From Persicaria tinctoria (taxonomy: Eukaryota; Streptophyta; Magnoliopsida; Caryophyllales; Polygonaceae): a stretch of DNA of 64,000 nt. The DNA is taken from the NCBI GenBank assembly GCA_037127255.1, contig JBANSL010000017.1:65827857-65891856 (forward strand), in the 5' to 3' direction. Position 1 is the first letter of the stretch. The number at the start of each line of letters is the position of its first letter. The position numbers were made by a program, and so were the translations under genes. Below the pieces are notes generated by a model. That model did not search any database. It saw only the letters and a program-made list of their open reading frames with translations, and was not told the origin of the DNA. Positions 55,623 through 64,000 of this stretch are shown here, in pieces.

Positions 55623-57574
55623 AAACACCCCATACTTAGACTTGCTTGTCCTCAAGCAATAACCAAACAATAACCACTACCTACAACACATCCTTCAAGT
55701 CTTTGCCTTCGCCAAAAAGCAACATCATAAGCGCAAGTGGTCGAAAAGATTCAAGCAATCAAACGTCATCACACATATATAAGTAACTCTAAGCAAAAGC
55801 AATCGAAATCCAACCTCACAAGGATATATGTGTTTCACTCAACACTCAAATGTGTTTAGGCTTTGAATAACATCTCTCAACTCAATCCTTAATGCAAAAA
55901 GCTACATAGACATTGTTATTTATATCACCAATCTCTCCACCGGAGATGTCAAAGCAATCAAAATCATCAAGAGGACTTATGGCTCAATGAAAGACTTCAA
56001 AGAAGACTTCATTCGGCCGGGTTGTAATGTGGCTTGGTAAGAAATAAAAGGTATGGAATTATTTAGGCAAAGTGGTGCTAAAAATCCGGGAATCAAGACT
56101 CCTAAACTTCCAACTCAACTCAACCAAACAACTCATCTCAAAATTCAGCACATCTACCAAACTCATCAACAATCAAGATCATCAACCCACGAAAATACTT
56201 CTCAACCAACAATTTCATCCAACTCTCACGTATAATGAACTAGGCTCTTAATAAACACTTTTTTTTTTCTCTTCTTTTTCTTCTTCTTTTTCGCCAACAT
56301 TTTTTTTTTCATTCTTCTCTTTCTGCAATAATACATATATATATAAATTTTCGGAGCCTCTAAAATCATCAAGAACAATATGAGGAATAATGCACAACCT
56401 TACATAATTTCTCTCAAAGCATCTCAACAAAGCTCAACAACTTAGCTTCTTCTCCATCAAACTCAACTCAATCAAATTCTCACCAACTCTAAATCCTAAT
56501 TCCCGGATAAAGGGTCAAGCTTATAATCGGCTAGGAATTAATTTTGTGGAGCTAACAAAGAATAGGCTAAGGCTCAAAGGGCTTCAAGCAAAGATAATAT
56601 GTAAGGTAGATAAATGAATGGATAAAATATGGCTAAGAAAATATAAGTCCTCCATCATCTAATTTTAATAAGCAATGAACTAGTATCTCATAATCGGTCT
56701 CAAGAAATAGATAACTACATCAATGTCAAGAGGTAATCACATAAGGAGAGTAAATCACACATCAAAAATAGAGGGAAACATAAAAATATGAAGAACATTC
56801 CCTATAAGGCCAAAAATATCTCACTAGGACATAGATTTGGATTTCAATCGCCTCTACTTAAAATCATATGTGCTCAATTATAATCGCAAGTCAAATTACC
56901 ACATAAAAATCAAACTTTTCAGGAGACTTAGGCTAAACCATCCAAACATATCATAGGGTTTACATGATCAAGTCGATTATTAGGCATCGTCATAGGACAT
57001 CTAAGTTAGGTGTTTAGAACTAAACTAAAAACTAAAATAAAGGCTAAAATAATAAATAAAAATGCATTTTTTTCTTTATTTTTTGACATTTTTCAATTTT
57101 TTTTATGGACTCAATAAAAATGCAAAATATGCAAAAATACAAAATAATGCAAAACACCACCAAAAACAAACTTCAAACCATAAGCATATAGTAAGTTGTT
57201 ACCCCCACCCCATACTTAAAAAATTACTTTGTCCTCAAAGTATAAGCTCAAAAATAAGAGATGGGTGTAAACGAAAACTTACAAGATAGAATTGGAGCTC
57301 ATTCCGACCGAAAATAGGTGCTACTATCGAGCCTAGGAGTCGACGTCGACATGGAGTGGTCGATAAGCTTCTCTTCTCCAAGGTTGTCCTTTCGTTATGC
57401 TTAGCACCTGCCACCTCATTAACAACCAAAACCAAAACCTCCAAAAACAAAGTTTAAAGCAAAACCAAAGCAAAATCCAAAACCAAAACCAACAAAAATA
57501 AAATCCTAAATAATCATGGGTCTATGTACAAGCTCTAGATTTTTAAGTCGCTAGGCCGACTTCTTCTCTTAAGC
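55623..57574 (-). other. Non-coding 3' internal region of the Athila-like element
   Basis: A 1.95-kb stretch between the ORF stop and the 3' LTR. On the minus strand it ends with AAGTATGGGGTG as a purine tract before the LTR. A T- and CT-rich block lies at 56258-56320. The phrase CCCCATACTTA followed by TTGTCCTCAAG occurs at both ends (57209-57237 and 55628-55654), a long-range repeat of about 25 bases. No gene is seen. Confidence 0.7.
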
Positions 57575-60500
57575 TCATGTGGGCATTCGCAAGGCCCATG
57601 TGGCGCGGGCCTCCTCCTCCGGACTTTCAAGTTCGACCTTGAATATGACTTCTTCCTTGTCCTTAAGCTCCATTGTGCCGGGTCGAATCTTGTGAATTTC
57701 GAATGGCCCAACCTTCTTCTCTTTGAATTTGCTAGGGAACCATTGATTCTTGGCCTTGGAGATGTACACCGTATCTCCTACTTCATAAGCTTTTGGATCC
57801 TCATTGTATCCCCTACATAATCTCACAAACCAAGGCATACCTCTTCCATTCGTAATAGATAGGTTTTTAATAGAAATAGGGGAAGAGAAATTCATACCTT
57901 GACTTACCTTGTTGGGACCAGGATGGTGGTCTTCGGCCCAACTCTTTCCTTTCTCGTCAACTTTTCCTTCCATGGTAGCGCAAGCACCTTCTTCACGTTG
58001 TCCTGATGCTGGAGGTGTCGATGCCGAGGCTGAGGGTATCGGCGCCGAGGCATCAGTAGCTTTTTCAACATGCTGCAGAAACATTTTATCCTCCAGGAGT
58101 GTCGACGCCGAGGCTGAGGGTGTCGACGCCGATACATCTGTAGCTTTTTCAGCATGGTGGGGAATCGATGTTGACAGAGGTGGGTCGACGTCGAGGACCC
58201 CATACTTAGCCGTTGTCGTGCTCTTGATTTCCACTTCTTCATTATCCAAAGTAGCCAATAGGTTGTTGATTTGATCCTCCGTGGGCGTTGGCTCCTTGGC
58301 TATTATCTCCTTTGTAAGCTCCTCACATGGAATGACGTCCATTCGTGCATATAGGGCATTGACCTCCATCCTCCTTACCTCCCTCATAGTCGTATTAAAA
58401 CGAAACTCAATTACCTCATCGGCTATGGTGAAAGTAAGTAGGCCATTCTTGACGCTAATGTTCGCATCCGCCGTGGCCAAGAAAGGTCTACCCAAGATGA
58501 TTGGTACGGTGGGATCCGGTTCCATATCTAGCACAATGAAGTCAGTTGGGAGAAAGAACTTCCCCACCTTGACGGGGACATTATCCATAATCCCTGTGGG
58601 CTTCACCCATGTGTTGTCGGCCATAAACAACTTCATCTCCACCGGCTCCAATGCTCCTAGCTTGACTTGGTGCCAAATAGATAAAGGCATAAGACTTACA
58701 CTTGCTCCCAAGTCACACAAGGCTTTGTAACGATGATTTCCAAGCCCAATAGAGATGGCAAACTTCCCTGGATCAGCCTTCTTTTCGGGGAAGTCCATCT
58801 TGTTGCATTCCTCCGCAATATCCACTAGAGACCTCTTGTTACTCAAGATCTCCTTCAAAAATTTCACATAGGCGGGCATTTCTCTAAGTGCTTCGGTGAG
58901 GGGGATAGTAACGTTGAGGCCTTGAAGCATTTTCATAAACCGCTTGAACTTCCTATCAGTGGGGTCCTTCGGCACCTTGGAGGGGAATGGGAGTGGTACC
59001 TTAGGCTTAGAAGCAACCTCAGAAGTTCTCGTTCTTTCTGCAGCAGGGGTCGGCGTCGAGGCAGTAGGGTTCGGCGTCGAGGGGTCTGCAGTGTTGGGAG
59101 AGGTTTCTTGAACAGGTGTGTTGGCATCGACACTGGAGGGGTCGGCGCCGAGGGGCTGTGCACTTCCAGCAGCTTCTGTAGTAGGTTTTGGAGCTGTCAG
59201 GGTGTCGGCGCCGAGGGTAGAGGTGTCGGCGCCGAGGGTGTTTCTGGGCTCGTTGTCCTCTTTTTGCGAGTTGTGTTGGTCTAGTAACTCGCGTCCACTC
59301 CTTAGCTTGATGGAAGCAACATGCCCGGTGGCATGGCCCTTAGGATTAGCCGTGGTTTGGCTTGGTAGGGTGCCGGGTTGCTTTGGAATTTGAGCCGCCA
59401 ATTGACCCACTTGGGTCTCAATGTTTCTCCTCCATATGTCCATCTCCCCAAAGCGAGCATTGAGACCTTGCAATTGAGTTTGGACAGCCGAGTTAGCAAG
59501 GTCATTCTTTGCTTGGTTCCTCCTCATCTCCTCAAGGATCATGCTCATATCATTGCGTGATTGCTCACGCTCCGGATGGCCTGGAGCTCGATAAAAGTTG
59601 TGTCCGCCATAGTTTTGTTGGGGTTGACGATTGCCCCAAGTGTTTTGGTTTCCTCCTTGGCTAGGACCTCCCACATAATGAGCATCCTCATATGTCTCGG
59701 CTAGGTGCACTTGATCGGCGTGAGGGCATTGGACCGTGGTGTGGGAAGTAGATCCACACTCTATGCATGCTTGATTTGCCGATAGATGTCGAACTTGCTT
59801 TTGTAGCTTTCTCACTTGATCCTTCCTAAATTGCTCGCGAACATCCGGATCAATCTCTTTAGATGGTTGATAGAGACCCATAGATGGTGGGGGCCTCACA
59901 TCCGAGATTTCGGAGGTCCCATAGGTGTTGTCGTACTCAACCAAGCGCTCTAGCTCTTCCCATGCTTCCTCTGGAGTCATCTCAAGGAATCGGAGGTTGG
60001 TGTGAACATTAATCCGATCCTTTGTTGCCGAATTCAGCCCATTGAAGAAGATCTCTTGGAGCACATATTCGGGTTGCCCATGCGTAGGGCATTGACGTTG
60101 AAGCTCCTTGAATCTCTCCCATGCCGCCGCCAAGTCTTCCACCCTCAATTGCTTGAAAGTAGTGATTTTTTTCCTTAGCTCCGATGTCTTTGAAGGTGGG
60201 AAGAACTTGGTTAAGAAAGAATCATGTAATTGCTCCCAAGTGGTGATGGTTTGGGTTGGCAAGCTATCTAGCCAATGAAGTGCCTTCCCCGCAAGTGACC
60301 ATCGAAAGGCCTTAAGTCTCACATACTCCAAAGTGTCACCATGAGCGATGGTGTCACAAATATCCAAGAACTCGCGCACATGCTCCATAGGGCACTCCGT
60401 TGGTTTCCCCGAAAATTGGATCTTCTTGACCATGGCAATGAAGCTTGTCTTGATCTCAAAATTAGCGGGAGCGTCGGGGAAGACAATAGGTGATGCGGGC

Positions 60501-60787
60501 ACCCTAAGAGTTGGGTGCATATATTGCCGAGCATTGCGAGGAATCCTAGCAAGTTGTTCCTCTGCTTGACGTGCCCTCTCGGCCTCTTGTTCTCGAGCAT
60601 GATTGGCCTCTTGGTTCTCCCTTTGCAGCCTTTCCACCGTTTCCTCAAGGGTCTCACGTTCGGCCATGATTCCCTTTAGCCTTTCTCTTAGATGAAAGTA
60701 ACGCTCCGGTTCGTCTAAAGCCTCAAACTCTATTATGCGATCAGCGCGTCGCATACACCTCTCAAAACAAACACAAGAAGCAAACAA
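57575..60787 (-). CDS. Athila-like Gag-protease protein with an integrase C-terminal remnant
   Basis: This is an uninterrupted frame of 1070 codons. A coiled-coil at about residues 37-90 is followed by a retrotransposon gag (capsid) domain at about 120-290, with KAFRWSLAGKALHWLDSLP and FLTKFFPPSKTSELRKKI. A CCHC zinc knuckle (CIECGSTSHTTVQC) lies near 350. A Thr/Pro/Ala-rich linker has LGADT repeats (about 515-590). The aspartic protease follows (ALCDLGASVSLMPLSIW, then PIILGRPFLATADA; about 680-790). A duplicated Ala/Ser/Thr linker (HxEKATDxSA ... PSASAST, twice) comes next. A last block (about 960-1060, GDTVYISKAKNQWFPSKFKE, VGPFEIHKI) resembles the C-terminal part of integrase. Reverse transcriptase, RNase H and the integrase core are deleted, apparently in frame. 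Gag would form particles; protease would process them. The start may be the later Met near residue 41. Confidence 0.85.
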   Translation of the reverse strand: MFASCVCFERCMRRADRIIEFEALDEPERYFHLRERLKGIMAERETLEETVERLQRENQEANHAREQEAERARQAEEQLARIPRNARQYMHPTLRVPASPIVFPDAPANFEIKTSFIAMVKKIQFSGKPTECPMEHVREFLDICDTIAHGDTLEYVRLKAFRWSLAGKALHWLDSLPTQTITTWEQLHDSFLTKFFPPSKTSELRKKITTFKQLRVEDLAAAWERFKELQRQCPTHGQPEYVLQEIFFNGLNSATKDRINVHTNLRFLEMTPEEAWEELERLVEYDNTYGTSEISDVRPPPSMGLYQPSKEIDPDVREQFRKDQVRKLQKQVRHLSANQACIECGSTSHTTVQCPHADQVHLAETYEDAHYVGGPSQGGNQNTWGNRQPQQNYGGHNFYRAPGHPEREQSRNDMSMILEEMRRNQAKNDLANSAVQTQLQGLNARFGEMDIWRRNIETQVGQLAAQIPKQPGTLPSQTTANPKGHATGHVASIKLRSGRELLDQHNSQKEDNEPRNTLGADTSTLGADTLTAPKPTTEAAGSAQPLGADPSSVDANTPVQETSPNTADPSTPNPTASTPTPAAERTRTSEVASKPKVPLPFPSKVPKDPTDRKFKRFMKMLQGLNVTIPLTEALREMPAYVKFLKEILSNKRSLVDIAEECNKMDFPEKKADPGKFAISIGLGNHRYKALCDLGASVSLMPLSIWHQVKLGALEPVEMKLFMADNTWVKPTGIMDNVPVKVGKFFLPTDFIVLDMEPDPTVPIILGRPFLATADANISVKNGLLTFTIADEVIEFRFNTTMREVRRMEVNALYARMDVIPCEELTKEIIAKEPTPTEDQINNLLATLDNEEVEIKSTTTAKYGVLDVDPPLSTSIPHHAEKATDVSASTPSASASTLLEDKMFLQHVEKATDASAPIPSASASTPPASGQREEGACATMEGKVDEKGKSWAEDHHPGPNKVSQGMNFSSPISIKNLSITNGRGMPWFVRLCRGYNEDPKAYEVGDTVYISKAKNQWFPSKFKEKKVGPFEIHKIRPGTMELKDKEEVIFKVELESPEEEARATWALRMPT

Positions 60788-60864
60788 GTAGCGTTAGAAA
60801 ACAAGGAGGAGGTGGGCTAGTCCCAACTCCGAAAATCAGCTACTCTAGATGGCGATTGTTACCC

Positions 60865-60882
60865 TCCCCGGCAACGGCGCCA
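60865..60882 (-). other. Primer-binding site, Asp tRNA
   Basis: The minus strand reads TGGCGCCGTTGCCGGGGA, complementary to the 3' end of plant tRNA-Asp, a few bases from the 5' LTR. It is the usual primer of Athila-group elements. Confidence 0.85.
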
Positions 60883-60885
60883 ATT

Positions 60886-62443
60886 GGTTGTGCGATGGGA
60901 AATCAACCACAAATAAAATACCTCAATTCCCACTATGTAGATAGCGGAAGTCGGGATCGTTCCACTGGAGAGAGGACAGCACTTTCTAGAGTAGTTCCTG
61001 TGATCTAACAACTCACAAAAATCAGTAGCAAAGGCGGTCGATATCGACTAGAGATGTCGATATCAAGGGGATGGTCGAGAGAAGTGATGAATGTCGAGTG
61101 ATCTTTTGTTTTCCAGCAGCGAAATAGAACAAAAAGCAAGGGATTTTATGGATGTAAACAATATAAAAAGAACTTCCAAGGTCAAGGGATAACCACAACA
61201 ACAACCATGCATAAACCACACAAGAATCATAGAACAAAGATCATGTTTTTATCATCAAAAGATAGCTTTCGCATACTTCACAAATAGAGAATAGAGGCTT
61301 TCGCATAAAACCTATTCGTTCTACCTTTTCTTAATTAGATCCCTTTTACTTTCGTCAAAGATCTCTAATTACTATCCAAGTTCACAATTAAATCCACTTT
61401 CGCTTCATAATCATAAACATGGAATTGTCCTCAACTTTCGCAAAGAATTTTAGCACAAGATAGATGATGATAAACTCATAAAAACATCATAGATTCAAGC
61501 TTTCATACATGGCTATTGTTGGGCTCACCCCAACCCTAGAAGATGAAGAACTACTCACACATAGCTATAGAAAACATGCTGAAAATTGAATTAAACATAA
61601 TCTGAAATTGCATAAAATCAAACCTCAAAACCAATGTCAAAATCCTTCAACCAAAAAAACTCCAAACTTGCCGTCCCTTGCTGCTGTAAAATCAGCGTCT
61701 GTTCTGATGTGGAGAGAGATAGATAATTAGCCTCTAATTGGCTTTATTTAAAGATAGAAATTAAGACTTAATCTCCAAGGAAAGAGATTTTATCTTAGGA
61801 AAATAATATAATATATCTAAGGAAGGATAAAATATCCCAAGTCTATCTAACTAAAAGATCCTAAAAAGGAATTAAATAGAAACCCTAATTAAAAAGCCCA
61901 AAAATCAATTAAATCAGCCCGCCAGAAAATTCTGCTGGTGCGCAGATTCGCGCAGGGTATCGGCGCCGAGATCTGGGTGTCGGCATCGAGGTACCTGTTC
62001 GAATGCAGTAAGTTCTGTTTTTCTCCAGCTTTTCGTCTCTGTCTTCAATCGCACTTTCCCGAGTCCTCGTTAATCCGATTGACGCATATGAATATGCGTT
62101 GGAAAGCTCTTTTCAAGGACTTCAAATCTCATGAAGGCTCCAGAACTTGAATCGAAGTGATGGATGGCGAAAATAAGGCTTTTCTCCAGCTGCACCTCTT
62201 TTTTTGCTTTTGTTTGGCTTCTCCATTGCATTCATGATTTTTCATTAAGCTCTAAAGTGCATCCAAACTCTTCCAAATCAGCTCCAATACCTATAAAATC
62301 ACACCAAAGCTTGTGTAGACTCCATATCTTGCAATATTAAGCATAACTACACATTTTCCTTACTTTCCCAACACAAAAGCTAATAAAATGACTTAGATGG
62401 AATGAAAACACGATGTAAAATATGACTAAATATGCAGACATCA
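60886..62443 (-). repeat. 5' LTR of the Athila-like element
   Basis: Same length and start as the 3' LTR. The differences I could see are GTGCG versus GTACG, GGATCG versus GGACCG, GTTTTTATC versus GTTTTAATC and GAGATCTG versus GAGGTCTG. On the minus strand, the promoter should lie in this LTR. The TATA box was not fixed. Confidence 0.92.
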
Positions 62444-62950
62444 AACTCTCAAATGCTTTGAAATGAAATAACAGACTCTTAAGAACTAGCAGAGAGCACA
62501 CGGAGAAGACAGATTTCACTTGAGGGCTTGAGTGTATGAATGCTTGTGTTCCACGAACTATGTTCTGCCTTCTTTTCTTCCTTTTCTTTATAGAGAACAA
62601 ATTGGCGCCACGTATCTTCACCAACGGCTTAGAGAGGATCATGGCTTGAGCTGGATACTCCGCAATCTTCTATCTTTGGAAACTTCGAAAGCCATGATCA
62701 CGATTTGATCTTTCTCAGCTTTGAGCGCTTAACGATGGATATATAATTCAAAAAGCTTCCTAAAAGGTTAGTGAATATATAATAATATATTGGAAGCATA
62801 TAAAAACATATAATAATATTCGAGCATAATAACATAGAGAACAGGTTTTGTGTTTCATCAACACTGCTGAAGCTTCAAGACCTTTGACACAAATAGACTG
62901 TCAAAGCCTTTGAAACTTATTTCGATTTTCATCAAGGGAGGGAGTTATCA

Positions 62951-64000
62951 ATCTCCCCCTTGATGAAAGACAAAACCTGTGCGTGATGTCATCCTCAAAC
63001 GGAAGAAGAAGGCTCCACCTTGGGAGTCGTTAAAGAAACGGCGTTTATTATTTTATTATTTTTTATATATATATATTCTATTTTTAGTAACTCCTATGTT
63101 AGTTGGAGTCTAATTATAGAATTGCTTATTTTAGTATTTCTTAGTTAGGTCAAATAAGTTGGTTAGGAGAGTCTATCCTTTAGGCTTTCTTAATTATCAT
63201 ATTTTATTATTTTCTATATTAGGATTTTAGATTAAGTTTTATTTAGTTAGGATATAGTTTGGTAAAGCAATCCTTAGCCTCTAAGGAAGCCAACCAAACC
63301 CTAGTTATTTACCTATTTAAACATTGTATTCCGTTTTGAATTAATTAGATTGAATAGAATTGAGAAACCCCTTTATAGGATTAAAGGGTTCTCGATTATC
63401 AATCCCCAAAACCTTTGCTTACTTGCGTTTCATTGCTCCCGATCCTAATTTCGTATTAAATTCCACGTCGTTCATATTCTACCTATCAATTCAAATAATT
63501 TGCAGTTGGTGTGTGTGACGTATGTCTCGATTTGCATTCAGAGGAGGCCACCTGTCAATTGTATTGCAGATCAATTTCGAACGGCAATTGAAGCATTCAG
63601 CCGCAGTTGTTGACCGGTTGAATTGGAGACCACCTACTGTTGCCATTGTGAAGATATATTTAATTAGCATTTGCTAATTATCTAATTTAGCAAAGAGGTT
63701 TACCATATTGCTTGCCATCAGTCCCTACCGTATCACGTCATCGGTTCATTCACTCGGGTCGGCTTCGGTTCAGACATCAGATACCAAGGAGCATAAGCAA
63801 GATCGGCTTTTAGTATACATCAGTGCGTCCCTGCAACTTAGTCAAACATATATAATATAAGCAACATCGGACTAAGTATCCGCATGGGTTAGACAAATGT
63901 TGGATCATAATTTTTAAAACATGAAATTATCCAACCAAAAACAAAACCAATGTCTTCCAAGACCTTTGAATCGCAACAGTTTTAAAAGTCTAACACAACA
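62951..64000 (-). other. Internal region of the SIRE-like element, or further repeats, to the window edge
   Basis: The first bases are the purine tract of the SIRE-like element. From about 63050 to 63480 the sequence (ATTATTTTATTATTTTTTAT, then TTGTATTCCGTTTTGAATTA, then GAAACCCCTTTATAGG) has the look of another retrotransposon LTR with a leader. Ends were not established. No coding sequence is visible up to 64000. Confidence 0.4.

Larger units (their letters stand above)
54065..62443 (-). mobile_element. Young Athila-like Ty3/gypsy element lacking reverse transcriptase (8.4 kb)
   Basis: The 5-bp duplication AACTC (54060-54064 and 62444-62448) flanks the element. LTRs of about 1555 bp differ at only about four internal sites by eye. 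On the minus strand the order is 5' LTR (62443-60886), Asp-tRNA primer site (60882-60865), gag-protease ORF, about 1.95 kb of non-coding sequence, then 3' LTR (55622-54065). There is no reverse transcriptase, RNase H or integrase core. The element therefore needs enzymes from a relative, yet it moved recently. Confidence 0.93.
53661..62950 (-). repeat. SIRE-like copia LTR (about 906 bp) split by the Athila-like element
   Basis: 53661-54064 and 62449-62950 join into one LTR with TG...CA ends: plus strand starts TGTAAAACAAAG and ends GGGAGTTATCA. Phrases such as CTCTAGAAGGGGGGGTTGAA and CTACGTCCCCGCC are characteristic of SIRE/Maximus LTRs. The adjoining purine tract, minus strand TCAAGGGGGAGAT (62951-62963), shows the LTR is the 3' LTR of a minus-strand element whose body lies to the right. 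The LTR landed inside the TRIM and was later split. Confidence 0.75.

Noticed and set aside
58281..59560. Several plus-strand open frames
   Set aside because: They are shadows of the minus-strand Gag-protease ORF.

Overview
The window is nuclear DNA from a flowering plant, most likely a dicot. The evidence is a complete intron-bearing ETR1-type ethylene receptor gene, plant-style LTR retrotransposons primed by initiator-Met and Asp tRNAs, CACTA/hAT/Helitron elements with the expected target-site signatures, and AT-rich introns and intergenic DNA. I cannot name the species. There is one clearly functional conventional gene (ETR1, 41718-45104, + strand, six coding exons, 735 residues). There is one possible small secreted cysteine-rich peptide gene (49787-50248). 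Everything else is transposons, transposon-captured gene pieces and repeats.

Layout. 1-3610: edge of a minus-strand LTR retrotransposon with a 3.2-kb LTR. 4117-7080: MITE, then a TIR-like repeat holding a 1052-bp hAT element with an 8-bp target duplication. 8130-11545: a possible gene-capturing element with an irregular tandem array, a short interstitial telomere-like block and a fragment of a nitrilase-like gene. 12932-19049: a non-autonomous hAT element split by a 5.7-kb Ty1/copia element with 272-bp LTRs and several disabling mutations. 19187-20449: a non-autonomous CACTA element with a 144-bp subterminal array. 21532-26153: a retroposon-like insertion containing a 2.9-kb LTR. 26377-27587: a repeat flanked by TA microsatellites with a perfect 213-bp tandem duplication. 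27992-31247: Helitron end, two hAT elements, a foldback element. 31714-40811: several minus-strand Helitron ends, enclosing captured exons of an SPT5-like gene and of a dsRNA-binding-motif gene. 40812-45350: ETR1 and its flanks. 45665-49152: two related TIR elements, one with a captured reading frame. 49160-50713: the small peptide gene between promoter-like duplications and LTR pieces. 50715-64000: a deep nest of retroelements (long LTR, solo LTR, TRIM, SIRE-like LTR, and a very young Athila-like element of 8.4 kb with an intact gag-protease ORF but no reverse transcriptase).

How it fits together. ETR1 is a complete receptor-kinase/receiver gene whose upstream region is cut off about 0.9 kb before the ATG by a Helitron 5' end. 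The Helitron cluster on its upstream side has assembled exons of at least two unrelated host genes in one orientation. The right half records a sequence of insertions that can be ordered by nesting: TRIM, then SIRE-like copia, then Athila-like. The Athila-like element is the most recent because its two LTRs differ at only a handful of sites.
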